49,405 nt of DNA from an uncultured Clostridia bacterium (GTDB lineage: Bacteria; Bacillota; Clostridia; Oscillospirales; Oscillospiraceae): assembly GCA_937858235.1 (NCBI GenBank), contig CALLZZ010000172.1, positions 1-49,405 on the forward strand, written 5' to 3'. The position numbers were made by a program, and so were the translations under genes. This document shows positions 26,201 to 34,697 of the stretch, piece by piece. Under the pieces are notes generated by a model. The model was given only the letters and a program-made list of their open reading frames with translations. It was not told the DNA's origin and did no database searches. The number at the start of each line of letters is the position of its first letter. Position 1 is the first letter of the stretch.

Positions 26201-26994
26201 AATAGTATGATTTCTTTCCCAGGTATCCGGGGCGTATTGGATGTTCCCCCACTGTTGTTTCGGAGGTATTCCTCCCATTCCACGCGTACATTGTTTATTT
26301 TAGCGTTATCTTTGAGGTCAAAGTCAAAATCAGTAGCGTAAATACCGTTGGGATTGCTTGTTGTAGTACCTGATTTGTAATAGACGGTTACGCGGACAAA
26401 ATAAACACCAGCATTGGTATTATTGGTTCTGCAGCGAATGTTTAACCCTAAACCAGTACTATTACTCCTAGCAGCGGGTAAACTCCAATCATCATTACTA
26501 TACTCAAAAGTCAAAGTAGCCTTACTGCTGGGCATGGTTTTCTGGATAGGACTACACACTGACCCGGAGGTGGTTACCAGGCGGACCTCCATAGTCTTAC
26601 CACTTCCTTGGCCACTACATACCGCCTCAACTTTCACCTTGTAAACTTCATTAGCACCACCATTCGCCGCGGTGGTGGGTATGCTGAAGCTCATGCCACG
26701 TAGTTGAAGATATCGGCTCCATTCACCACCACCCGCATAAACATCAGCATAATAATATATACTACCATCCGCCGCCGCCCCGGGATCAAACCAATTTGCT
26801 CCGGAACCAGAGGTACTGGCAGAGGAAGGATCATCGCTAGTGCTACCAGTGAATGTTCCTCCACCCTGGACGGTGCATTGTGCGTCGGTATCATCCGCTG
26901 CCTTGATATTATTGAGACTGCTCCAGTTCACCTCACCCGCGACGAGGCTAGAATCGTTCACGACGATTGTGGGGTACTTAGTTACTGTTGTCAC
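23272..26994 (-). CDS. Distal tail protein fused to large N-terminal adhesin-like region
   Basis: The 1240-residue protein begins at GTG with GGGAGATGA upstream. Residues 1-340 are beta-rich and Gly/Ser-rich. Two DUF11-like surface repeats sit at about 343-450 and 451-560 (YVLTLQNTNN, SGDGTYNTGTGKW; then VTYTITVGV, SGNGSYDSGTGVW). Galactose-binding-like modules follow. The last 220 or so residues (from about 1020) match siphovirus distal tail proteins (Dit). DUF11 repeats are common in archaeal cell-surface proteins. The arrangement suggests a Dit that also displays a glycan- or wall-binding array at the tail tip. Confidence 0.75.
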   Translation of the reverse strand: MTTVTKYPTIVVNDSSLVAGEVNWSSLNNIKAADDTDAQCTVQGGGTFTGSTSDDPSSASTSGSGANWFDPGAAADGSIYYYADVYAGGGEWSRYLQLRGMSFSIPTTAANGGANEVYKVKVEAVCSGQGSGKTMEVRLVTTSGSVCSPIQKTMPSSKATLTFEYSNDDWSLPAARSNSTGLGLNIRCRTNNTNAGVYFVRVTVYYKSGTTTSNPNGIYATDFDFDLKDNAKINNVRVEWEEYLRNNSGGTSNTPRIPGKEIILLKANDGDHVAKESVIGVPTNRTVRTLTFTTADMPDVRRSNIEDPNFGVYLNFGSNQSVNPGKVYLDFLRLVVDYTDPTYALAATLTSGKIIGEQVTYVLTLQNTNNCHQGVNIPVSISIPAGLSVASQSGDGTYNTGTGKWNAVLNSQKKATLTLVLNTSASGSKTITASVDGFSTTLSKSTTILAPTYTLTSPRVREIVTETYNVTYTITVGVNTSAVSSVGVNIPIPAGVQYVSSSGNGSYDSGTGVWTAEFINRTATLTFTVKGITVGVISQVITCGGASFTKTIEVLPANLTVPYHTEKDLPDEILAYLQDGEIYTISCWGIVTDTALEYVYPGDKNFAFSIINGVNEYLSDKPTALNTVTRISTTFIYNADAPIKLREYGQWLEINPQNASVEFGGYAIYHEPQLEDNPNLLAGTINRENVSTGSDTTEDISGAANYGGAIVESSTEWAGEGERSWHITMPGSNITEAVYFLMNLADKIPVIAGENRTTLLKITGSGTFKIQITGRDTVGTTTADSKTVTVTASGTPQYILIDYLPTKPETAFYDIEIWQISTPNTVDIYIDQIKAYEKNPLENIAHRIDYELPAMLFNNPNLLLGDGDYAETTLIPGRQDGVLFPELLFGGLEEDSEVIIKGIEISGDLEVSNDISIMATLRHGAESVSQSIPVTASSTDFKIGGERDKWGLNKISLSDLTFILSPIAVSVFNVIVRLRNIAITIHYMFDETGGNPGFTVDGIHSREYSIFTSHEEDRPEGLNIDLQTSKLAMSDGDKVGVMTVTGKEISLKFQLIGDTDSEILGKIKEATTWLTPTRDGGKKPVTKELCFDGDDRIYDVILADTIKVDKSKGAVWYCTAKFLLPSGTARLPKDPTGSTGRNNGITPIKPVLTVLCDGSSEIFIREFYTAQYMKIEHQFIAGTVLTIDIQNRTILDQDGTDWMSSVSFDSYLITILEKSNYDFSGSTGVTIQKVEFEEAY

Positions 26995-27010
26995 TGATAT
27001 TCATCTCCCT

Positions 27011-27193
27011 TTAGGCCTGGTAATCTACTTTCATAAAAGCAATGTTTTTACCGCCGATCTCGCGAGTAGTACCTGCACTAACAGTACTATGATTCCCGGT
27101 GAAACCTGATAAGTCCGTTAATTCTCCTAGCAATGTTCCGATTAAATTCCCAGTTATACTCCACTCCGTGGGGTTGTTTGTAAAAGATTCCAT
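27011..27193 (-). CDS. Small tail-region protein, 60 residues, unknown
   Basis: A short ORF lies between the tape measure and the distal tail genes, with GGTGAT nine bases ahead of ATG 27193, which supports translation. The peptide is rich in Gly, Thr and Asn and has no motif that I recognise. Its position suggests a tail-tip component or assembly factor. Confidence 0.7.
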   Translation of the reverse strand: MESFTNNPTEWSITGNLIGTLLGELTDLSGFTGNHSTVSAGTTREIGGKNIAFMKVDYQA

Positions 27194-27211
27194 AATATAA
27201 TCACCTTTTTT

Positions 27212-30200
27212 TTATGAACCAGCAAATCGTTTATCTTTCATCTCAGTCTTTTTCATCTCTATTTTAAGCCAGTCCTGGAAACCACGGTCTTTAACTAGTT
27301 TCCGGACAAGTTCACTGTCATTGATCACACTCATAAGCCATGATTTCAAGGATTCTTCATCAATACTGTCTGGTAAGTCTTCAAACTGTAAAGTAAGGTT
27401 TAAGTCCAAGGTTTCATGTATTTCCAACTCAGAAACGTTAAAACCAGAAGCAGTTGTTGTACTGAAACTCGACGGCGCCGGCCCTGCATGAACCTTAGGC
27501 GAAGACCAACCATACCCACCCTGATAGGCGGTTGTATCGTAAGTTTTACCATTAATTACCGCCCATACATGTCCTACATCCCCCCAGTACCCATGAGCCA
27601 TATACCCAGGAAGTCCGAAAGCATTGGCGAGGGCAAGCATGATCATAGCTCCATCCCAACAGTTGAAAGCTCCAGACTGGGCCATTTGGTATGGAGACCC
27701 GCGGCTGTTAAAGTAAAATGAGTATCGGGTCCCACCGATTAGTTTCCTGGCTACGGCGTCAAATGCCTGCATATTTCCCATTATCGGGAATGTGCTATTC
27801 TTGAAACTACCAACCGTGAGGCCCATATTTCCAAGGTCACCGAAAGTCGGGCGATAATTATTCACGTACTGCATTATCGTCCGATACCAAGGATCACTGT
27901 AATCCCAGCCAGCATAATAACAATCTAACGGGTTCTGGCATGGTATAGCTGGAGCACTATCTAACTTACGTATTTCACTACTAGATCCTGAAGATCCAGG
28001 TCCAGGTCCTGCAAAACGACCACGTGGTAAACTGCTCATTGGCTTGTTTTGGTACCGGTAGGGCATTGGACCTGCAAGGAAAAGGATAGGGTTTCTTATT
28101 TTCCGGTAGAATGTACCTATATTACTACTTAAACGGTTAATCTCACTAGTTGTCTGACTGCGTACCTGACTAGCAGCGCTTATCAGACTCGTCCGCATTC
28201 CATTCCAGGATTTCTTAACCTCACCCATAGACTGATTAGTCTTGGATTGAAGAGTGCCTAAAGTGCTTTTTGTGGTATTCAGAATACTCGTGTACTTTGA
28301 TTTGTTATCATTCGTTATTGTGGTGAGCGTGCTGCTCATATTCTTTTGTATACTGTTGTATTTGGTGCGGTTATCATTCAACAACGCTGTAAGTGTGGAT
28401 GCGGTGTTACCCTGTATCCTTTGATAACCAGCCTGATTATTCGCTACAATTTGGTTAAGAGTGGTTTGCATATTACTTTGAATACCACTAAAACCGGTCT
28501 GGGTGATGGTTGCCATTTGGTTCCAGGTGTTACCAATATTTTGCTGCATCTGACCGTACTGTTCATTCGCAAAAGATACAGTACCCGCAACAATCGCTTG
28601 AGCCTGACCACTACCCGCTGCAAGGCCAGTGGTATCCATACCTATAGTAGTTGTTACACTCTGTGATGGCATAGCAGCCACTGCACCCGCCACTGGAGAG
28701 GTAGCGACAGGTATATCAACAGGTCCAGGAGGTGTTAGGTTGCTGAAAATATCTCCAGTGGTATTATTGATTCCTGCTGCGAAGGCTTCACCAAGGGATT
28801 CACCATAGGCTTCCATGTTTGCTGTAGTAATCGTAGCCAGTGGTCCTTCTTTTGGTGGTGAATGTGGGAATAAGCTGGCAACCATGTCAAGGGCGCTGCG
28901 CAGTCCAGGTATAGCGTTTATTATAGCATTAATAAAGCTGTTTATAGCGTTAACTCCCCACTGATACATCCGGCCTGGTAAACTGGAAAGGTAACTTGCT
29001 ATAGCGTTTATGATGTTACTTCCAACTGTGGTTGCTCGACTGTAAGCTTGACTTGCAAATGATACAATCCTACTCAAAGTATTCAAGAACCAAGTCCAAG
29101 CTTTACCTGGTAAGGTTTTAAGGAAGTTGATTACATTATTTACAAAGTTAGTACCCGCATCTTTCGCCCGGGCTATCATCTGATTTCTCCAAGCTAAAGC
29201 CTTAGCAATAACTAAAAGAAGTAAAGCCCAGGCTTTACCTGGTAGCTGTGATAACCAGGTGATAATACCAGTAAGGAAGTTCTGAGCCGCCGTAACCCCT
29301 TTTTGTACCAGTTCAATTGCAAACTGGCCAATACCAGTAATAATAGCAGTGAGAACCTGCATTACCAACGTGCCGGTTGCATCCCAAACCTTTCCCATCG
29401 CCTCCTCAAAAGTAATATTACCCGCTATCAAATCAGCAAGGATAGTAATTAAAGTAGCTATATACTCAATAATAGCACCCAAGATGCCAAAAACGGTTTG
29501 CAGAGCAGCTCCAAAGAAGTCCTGGACAATACCAGCGACCATCATAATCGCTGGGCCGAAGGTGCTCCAAAATATCTCTGCAAGCTGGACAATAACACTC
29601 CAAACCTGCTGTAAAATACTCCAAAGCTGACTAAAGATATCATTAGCACCTGCAGCACCACCCCCTGAAATAGCAGCCCAGAGTTGACCAAAAGCATCAC
29701 CAACAGGTGCAAGGATGGACATTAAACCATTCCAGGCCTGTATTAACCTGTCAAGAATAGCCCCACCTAATTTTTGTAATGCAGCCCCTACTGGTGCCAA
29801 AGCCGTTGTTAAGGCATTCCAGGCAGCTATAAGCCCGCCCCAAATCCAGGCCCCTAACTGCTTTAAACCATCAAATAACCAATTAATAGCATTACGGACG
29901 GTTTCATTTGTGTTATATAAATGCCATAATATAGCAACTAAAGCAATAATAGCTATAACAACTAGCATTATGGGATTAGCGCTCATAATAGCATTTAATA
30001 ATGCCTGTGCCCCGGCTGCTGCGTTGTTAGCAACAGCACTTGCAATGGTTGCTACCCTATGTGCTATCATCGCCGCTGTTGCCCTAACTGTAGCGATTAC
30101 ATTTCCACTTGTTGCGAAGGTATAAGCGTTTTGTGCTGCGGTCGCTATCCATCCAGCCGCCGCTGAAGCCCTTTGTGCTACCGCACGGGCTTTTTCAGCC

Positions 30201-31525
30201 ACAGTTTGCCTAATTGTGCTTAGTGTAGTTGCATTATTGGTATTTTGCAGAATACCAAGGAAAATAAGAAGTGATTTAAAACCACCAATAACACTACCTA
30301 AAACTGGAAGTGCTAATCCAAGTGCAGAAGCCAAAGCACCAAAGACAATAATTAATTTAAAAACCCACGGATTAGTTTCCTTTAACTTTAACATGAAGTC
30401 TAAAACCATCTGAATAGCAGGGATAAATATTTCCCCAATTTCTCGGCCTGCTGTGGTGAATGCCTTTTTAAGTAGAGCTATCTGTCCCGGTGTGGTTTGG
30501 AGCATTCCCTCCATGGACCCCCCGTTTTCCAGGACTTTCTGGAGAGCAGCGTTATAACCCTCAACATCTTCTGCCGCTCCAGACCAACCAGCGTCTAACA
30601 AGGCTTGTCTTGTTATACCGAAGTTGGTCTTCAGCATATCAAATTCACCGTTAAGACCACGGAAGGATGCAACCATTAACTCTTGAGCATAGGCAGTGTC
30701 ATAACCCATTAATATAGCTCTTTGACCTATGTCGTTGACTGTAGGGGCGATGAGTTTTAACTGGTCATTGGTCATCCCAGTGCTCATTTTAATCTTGGAC
30801 ATGGCACTTCCAAGATCATTCAAGCTAACCAGAGATTTATTGGTCATCTGATCCAGGTAACCAACAAATTCTTTTGCAGCATCAGATGACCCCATGGTCG
30901 CAGTCATCAGGGAGGTCATTTGCTCCCTTGCCATTGCTAAACCAATAGTAGCTTGGTATATGCTACCTAATCCTAAGGCTCCGAAAACGGATGATACTGC
31001 CATTCCGAGTTCGCCCATACTATTCTGCAGGCTTTCGACTTTGCTTTTAGCATTGTCAAGTGCCTGAGCGAATCCGCCCCGTATTTTCTGGACAACTTCG
31101 GTTACTTTATTTTTAACCGTGTTAAATCCCGTTATCAGTTTACTACCGACGGTAGTGCTTTCAATCTTCTGTTTAAGAGTTTCCACACCTGACTTAACTC
31201 GGTTTACTCCATTATTTACAAGGTCAAATCCCTTTAAAATAGCATTTCCAGCTTTCGACCCCGATAACCCCATCCTATCCAGGAGTCCAGAAACCTTGGT
31301 GACTTTGTTGATATACTCTTGCTGTGCGTTACTTAGCTGAGCATATGCGCTCATTCCACTTTGACCTGTTTTAACAACAGCACCAGTAAATCGATCCCCT
31401 GCTTGCCGTGCCCTGTCGGTTGCCTGGGCTATTTTGTCCATTTGCCCTTTAGTGGCGTTACCAACTTTGACAGCAACTTCAGATGCTTTGTCGATTGCTT
31501 TTATGATTATGGTCATGATAGCCAT
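27212..31525 (-). CDS. Tail tape measure protein with C-terminal transglutaminase-like domain
   Basis: The 1437-residue protein has the usual tape-measure layout. A helical N-terminus (to about 180) is followed by a conserved core with AREQMTSLMTATMGSS, hydrophobic segments at about 380-430 and 500-540, and a long helical section. Four repeats of 22 residues start at F1012, Y1034, Y1056 and Y1078. The C-terminal region is a transglutaminase-fold peptidase: FNCWDGAMIM (C1289), GDVGHVWAV (H1319) and KTYDTTAYQ (D1330). It sets tail length and could open the pseudomurein wall during DNA entry. GGAGTTGTTTAA precedes the ATG. Confidence 0.9.
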   Translation of the reverse strand: MAIMTIIIKAIDKASEVAVKVGNATKGQMDKIAQATDRARQAGDRFTGAVVKTGQSGMSAYAQLSNAQQEYINKVTKVSGLLDRMGLSGSKAGNAILKGFDLVNNGVNRVKSGVETLKQKIESTTVGSKLITGFNTVKNKVTEVVQKIRGGFAQALDNAKSKVESLQNSMGELGMAVSSVFGALGLGSIYQATIGLAMAREQMTSLMTATMGSSDAAKEFVGYLDQMTNKSLVSLNDLGSAMSKIKMSTGMTNDQLKLIAPTVNDIGQRAILMGYDTAYAQELMVASFRGLNGEFDMLKTNFGITRQALLDAGWSGAAEDVEGYNAALQKVLENGGSMEGMLQTTPGQIALLKKAFTTAGREIGEIFIPAIQMVLDFMLKLKETNPWVFKLIIVFGALASALGLALPVLGSVIGGFKSLLIFLGILQNTNNATTLSTIRQTVAEKARAVAQRASAAAGWIATAAQNAYTFATSGNVIATVRATAAMIAHRVATIASAVANNAAAGAQALLNAIMSANPIMLVVIAIIALVAILWHLYNTNETVRNAINWLFDGLKQLGAWIWGGLIAAWNALTTALAPVGAALQKLGGAILDRLIQAWNGLMSILAPVGDAFGQLWAAISGGGAAGANDIFSQLWSILQQVWSVIVQLAEIFWSTFGPAIMMVAGIVQDFFGAALQTVFGILGAIIEYIATLITILADLIAGNITFEEAMGKVWDATGTLVMQVLTAIITGIGQFAIELVQKGVTAAQNFLTGIITWLSQLPGKAWALLLLVIAKALAWRNQMIARAKDAGTNFVNNVINFLKTLPGKAWTWFLNTLSRIVSFASQAYSRATTVGSNIINAIASYLSSLPGRMYQWGVNAINSFINAIINAIPGLRSALDMVASLFPHSPPKEGPLATITTANMEAYGESLGEAFAAGINNTTGDIFSNLTPPGPVDIPVATSPVAGAVAAMPSQSVTTTIGMDTTGLAAGSGQAQAIVAGTVSFANEQYGQMQQNIGNTWNQMATITQTGFSGIQSNMQTTLNQIVANNQAGYQRIQGNTASTLTALLNDNRTKYNSIQKNMSSTLTTITNDNKSKYTSILNTTKSTLGTLQSKTNQSMGEVKKSWNGMRTSLISAASQVRSQTTSEINRLSSNIGTFYRKIRNPILFLAGPMPYRYQNKPMSSLPRGRFAGPGPGSSGSSSEIRKLDSAPAIPCQNPLDCYYAGWDYSDPWYRTIMQYVNNYRPTFGDLGNMGLTVGSFKNSTFPIMGNMQAFDAVARKLIGGTRYSFYFNSRGSPYQMAQSGAFNCWDGAMIMLALANAFGLPGYMAHGYWGDVGHVWAVINGKTYDTTAYQGGYGWSSPKVHAGPAPSSFSTTTASGFNVSELEIHETLDLNLTLQFEDLPDSIDEESLKSWLMSVINDSELVRKLVKDRGFQDWLKIEMKKTEMKDKRFAGS

Positions 31526-31593
31526 TTAAACAACTCCAGAAAATTTTATTAAGATGGATTTATTAATTAATGAAACAAGGAGGGAATGTTTTT

Positions 31594-32085
31594 ATGAGTT
31601 ATATGTGTCCTGATATGGATTGTAAATTCAATAAACAGGAAAGAAATGAAGGGTACTGCCCTGAATGCGGGGCAAAACTTAAAAAAGTTGGTTTTAGGGA
31701 AGCTTTAAGACTTGCAACAGATAAAAAAGATGGTTCTGATGTTAGGCTGGAAAAACAAGAGAAAAAGGAGAGAAAAGAACTAGAAAAGGCTGAAAAACAA
31801 CGTGTTAAAGAACTGGAAAAAGCTGAAAAACGTTTAAATAAGTTACTTTTCCATGATCAAACTCCTGATCCTGAACTGAAACGCAGTATAGAGGACGATA
31901 TGCTTAATCTTTCAGCCCATGAGGCTGGTTCTGCGTGGATGCGTGCCGGTACGTTGTTGTCTTTTAATAGTCGTGATCAAATGGTTGGTGCTGGTTTTAA
32001 GGCATTAATTGATCAGCAGAAAGTCTTGATAAAACAGAATGAACAGATCCTCCGGGAATTAAAGAAATTTAATAGTTTGGAATAA
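31594..32085 (+). CDS. Zinc-ribbon coiled-coil protein on opposite strand (moron candidate)
   Basis: The 163-residue protein starts with a zinc ribbon (CPDMDC, then CPECGAKL) and continues into a highly charged coiled coil rich in KELEKAEK-type heptads (about 45-90). It ends with a helical segment (LIDQQKVLIKQNEQIL). AAGGAGGG lies nine bases before ATG 31594, which is preferred to ATG 31570. A TATA-like AAATTTTATTAAG (31541-31553) gives it its own promoter. It lies between tail chaperones and tape measure on the plus strand, so it is likely expressed in the lysogen. The function is unknown. Confidence 0.75.
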   Translation: MSYMCPDMDCKFNKQERNEGYCPECGAKLKKVGFREALRLATDKKDGSDVRLEKQEKKERKELEKAEKQRVKELEKAEKRLNKLLFHDQTPDPELKRSIEDDMLNLSAHEAGSAWMRAGTLLSFNSRDQMVGAGFKALIDQQKVLIKQNEQILRELKKFNSLE

Positions 32086-32094
32086 ACTCTTTTT

Positions 32095-32580
32095 TTATTT
32101 GGTTTTATTCATTTCATTATACAGATTCAACCGCCCTTTATTGATGAAATAATCCTGTGGTACTGTTAAATCAGCTTGAGATGATGCTAAATGATACCCA
32201 CAGTAGTCAAGCCATATAATATTACGTGCTTCGTCAGTCCTAAGCAAGGCGTCGATGCTGAATTGTGAAATGTTAAAACCAGACAGATCCTGGATCTCCA
32301 AGAGTAACTCTTTAATTAGGTGTGTTGTTAAACGTTCTACATCCTCTGAAGTCCATTTCTCTGCATCTGGATGGTTATTATTAAGAGATAATGCGATGAG
32401 TTCTGTAGGGTCTCCCTCACTAATGTTTTTTTGAGCCTCTACTTTAGATATTGGACGTAAAGGAACCACATCATCTAAGATGTCTAAATAGATGAGTTGG
32501 GGTTGATTAACCCCGTTTTGTATATCCTGTATCGTACAATTGCGTTCAGTCTTGAAAGTCCTCTTCGTCCTCGTCCTCTT
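32095..32580 (-). CDS. Second tail-chaperone frame (T-type), no own start; likely expressed by frameshift
   Basis: This frame is open from 32580 to a stop at 32095, but the first usable start is a GTG at 32469 that has no ribosome binding site. Homology to the upstream gene begins well before that GTG. Upstream gene: PQLVFIKSMEDELPLRPLSK. This frame: PQLIYLDILDDVVPLRPISK. Both later share HPDAEKWT. The frame is +1 (or -2) relative to the upstream gene and overlaps its last 11 codons. It is the place and layout of G/GT tail assembly chaperones of siphoviruses. Expression by ribosomal frameshifting is inferred. Confidence 0.65.
   Translation of the reverse strand, partial: KRTRTKRTFKTERNCTIQDIQNGVNQPQLIYLDILDDVVPLRPISKVEAQKNISEGDPTELIALSLNNNHPDAEKWTSEDVERLTTHLIKELLLEIQDLSGFNISQFSIDALLRTDEARNIIWLDYCGYHLASSQADLTVPQDYFINKGRLNLYNEMNKTK
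32499..32514 (-). other. GC-rich hairpin downstream of the tail-chaperone overlap
   Basis: GGGGTT and AACCCC pair perfectly around a four-base loop. It starts about 30 bases after the stop of the first chaperone gene, in the region that only the second frame reads. It may stimulate frameshifting or affect reinitiation, though the spacing is longer than for classical stimulators. Confidence 0.55.
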
Positions 32581-33001
32581 CTATCCCAATACCTGAAATC
32601 TCCCGCACAGCCTCAAAAACATCATCGAAATCATCGTTAGTCATGCCTTCGATTTCTTCTTTAGTCCATTTCTCTGCATCGGGGTGGTCATTGTTTATAC
32701 TAATGAAGATAGCCATTGTTTTTCCTGCCTGACTTGCTATTGTCATTTTAGCAAGGTCAATTGTACCTTTGGTTTCGAGTTCTGATTCAACATTTGCGTT
32801 CTTTTTTTGCCTCATTCCTCGTTTGGTCTTGGCTTTTTCGTTTGTCTCGAATTTCCCGTATGCTTTGGATTCTATCTTCTCAACTTCGACGGCCTCTTTT
32901 TTACTGAGCGGGCGTAAAGGGAGTTCATCTTCCATTGACTTTATAAATACTAGTTGTGGTTTTTTTGCTTTTTCTAATATTGATTCTTTACTTGCTACCA
33001 T
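32546..33001 (-). CDS. Tail assembly chaperone (G-type)
   Basis: The 151-residue protein lies directly upstream of the tape measure in transcription order (with one opposite-strand gene between) and after the tail tube gene, which is the place of gpG-type chaperones. It contains PLRPLSKKEA, NNDHPDAEKWTKEEIE, and an acidic end (EEDEDEEDFQD). TAGGAGAT precedes ATG 33001. It is a clear paralogue of the following frame. It should coat the tape measure before tube assembly. Confidence 0.75.
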   Translation of the reverse strand: MVASKESILEKAKKPQLVFIKSMEDELPLRPLSKKEAVEVEKIESKAYGKFETNEKAKTKRGMRQKKNANVESELETKGTIDLAKMTIASQAGKTMAIFISINNDHPDAEKWTKEEIEGMTNDDFDDVFEAVREISGIGIEEDEDEEDFQD

Positions 33002-33059
33002 TCTAATTATCTCCTAGGTAATTCAGTCTATTTAATGCTAAAAAAAGGAAAAAGGGAAT

Positions 33060-34142
33060 TTATTCTATCATATCCACGCCGCCAGGCACAATCTCAGGAA
33101 TCAGATTCTCCAACTTACAATACACATCCGCCTGTACCTCAGTCAATCCATCAGCCAGTTCCACATTAGTAGTTTTCAAGGCTTCCGGTGCTAGTTTCAA
33201 TTTAATCGCATCAGATCCAGATGCGCTGTATTCAACTGTTGACATACAGTCTGGGAAGTAAATAGTAAGTTTCTCAAGTGGATTATCACAAATGCTCGCC
33301 AGGGTGATTTTGATGGGTACTTTGCAGATTTTACAGTTACTAGGCTGGCTTGCGCCTTCCTCTCCGTACTCAAACATTTCAATGTACTTGACTGTTTCGG
33401 GTTCCAGGGAAACCTCCATCTCTAAGGTGTTTGTCCTTGCGCCCGCGGTCGGTTTTATGAGCATGAACCGACTGTTACCTATTCCAAAGGCATCATCAGT
33501 TTTAATATCATTACTGACTTCCCACTTCAGACTTGATACTATTCCGGGTGGTACTGCACCATCAAACTCCAATGCAACATCATAGAAAGCGAGTGGCACG
33601 ATACCTTCGATTGTTTTCAGCTCAGCTGCAGTGGGCATATCCTTAATCATAGTGTCCTTCTGACTTACGCACTTTGCAGTGAATTTCAGGAATTCATTGG
33701 ACACTTCCATACTGATGGACTGGATTATGGTACCTTGGCATCTTTTTATGAATTCATCGAAGTGGCCATAAAGTGTGAAGCTGGGTAGTTTTCGTTTTTC
33801 TCCACCCCAAAATTCATGAATATTCGCAGTAGCGGGGCTTCCAGGTGTTCCGGCGGTGTATTCATAGTCTCCCAGGACACCTTTTAGGTAGTGTCCTATC
33901 TGTTTGAGATCAACTACCCCGCTATGTTCAGGGCTGGGTAGGTAAGTTCCAGGCCTTACAATCTTTGTTCCCCGGCTTCCTGTTGCTAGTTTAAGTGGGT
34001 CGCCTTCTATTTTTATGCTGGAGTCCTCAATTTCCATGTGGAAATCAGGGCCGCTATCTACAGCCGGACTTCCACTTGTTGGTACTACTCCGTAATTTGT
34101 TTCTTCTATGAGTCCTACGACTCTTTGTACTTCATCTGACAT
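33060..34142 (-). CDS. Major tail tube protein
   Basis: The 360-residue protein lies between the connector genes and tail chaperones. It is beta-rich with an N-terminal RVVGLIEETNYGVVP, typical of siphovirus tube proteins that begin with a strand-loop and a threonine/proline-rich segment. EVSNEFLKFTAKCVSQ and EVSNDIKTDDAFG mark two related halves, suggesting an internal duplication of the tube fold. GGAGGTTAATTAACC precedes the ATG. It would form the hexameric rings of the tail. Confidence 0.8.
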   Translation of the reverse strand: MSDEVQRVVGLIEETNYGVVPTSGSPAVDSGPDFHMEIEDSSIKIEGDPLKLATGSRGTKIVRPGTYLPSPEHSGVVDLKQIGHYLKGVLGDYEYTAGTPGSPATANIHEFWGGEKRKLPSFTLYGHFDEFIKRCQGTIIQSISMEVSNEFLKFTAKCVSQKDTMIKDMPTAAELKTIEGIVPLAFYDVALEFDGAVPPGIVSSLKWEVSNDIKTDDAFGIGNSRFMLIKPTAGARTNTLEMEVSLEPETVKYIEMFEYGEEGASQPSNCKICKVPIKITLASICDNPLEKLTIYFPDCMSTVEYSASGSDAIKLKLAPEALKTTNVELADGLTEVQADVYCKLENLIPEIVPGGVDMIE

Positions 34143-34182
34143 GGTTAATTAACCTCCAAAAAAGTCTTTTTATTTAATTTTT

Positions 34183-34695
34183 CTATAATCGTCTACAGTA
34201 CATCCACTGAATAGGATACACAAACTCAAGAATCAACGCAGCAGCCGGCACATCCTCGGCCTTTCCCTCTATCTCCACCGCTCCGTCAGGTATAAACGTG
34301 TTGAAACGTACGTTTTGGAACATTCGATCGGGATCATCAGGGTCACTTTTAACTCGGTTGAAGTTTTTAATAATGGATGCTCCGACTCTTGTCGCTAGAT
34401 TACGAGCTTTACTATCTCTTTCTGATGGTGTTTTACCTGTTTCTATGCAGATAAATTCATAGGGAGTCATCAGATATTGGGTATTTGAGAGATTATAGTC
34501 TTTTCCTGTTTCAACTACTGTAGGATGTTCACGTATCCAAACTGTTGATGGTTTTAAAACGATATCGGTTTGGTGGGTGGATATGATCTGTTGAAGGTCG
34601 GTAAGAATCCCATCTTCGGTCTTTTCAACTGTTAAGTAGTTTTCTATTATCCTGGGCGGTGCTGCCAGTCCCTCGGTTAATGGTAGTGCCGTCAT
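34183..34695 (-). CDS. Tail terminator / completion-like protein
   Basis: This 170-residue protein sits between the HK97 gp10-like gene and the tail tube gene, where tail terminators or completion proteins are found. It has no strong motif; DIVLKPSTVWIREHPTVVE and a hydrophobic end (ALILEFVYPIQWMYC) stand out. GGAGACCTATAAAA precedes the ATG. The role is from position only. Confidence 0.6.
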   Translation of the reverse strand: MTALPLTEGLAAPPRIIENYLTVEKTEDGILTDLQQIISTHQTDIVLKPSTVWIREHPTVVETGKDYNLSNTQYLMTPYEFICIETGKTPSERDSKARNLATRVGASIIKNFNRVKSDPDDPDRMFQNVRFNTFIPDGAVEIEGKAEDVPAAALILEFVYPIQWMYCRRL

Positions 34696-34697
34696 TT

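Noticed and set aside
29715..30125. Plus-strand ORFs opposite the tape measure (also 28346, 29349)
   Set aside because: Long ORFs are expected opposite an Ala/Gly-rich repetitive gene; no start signals.
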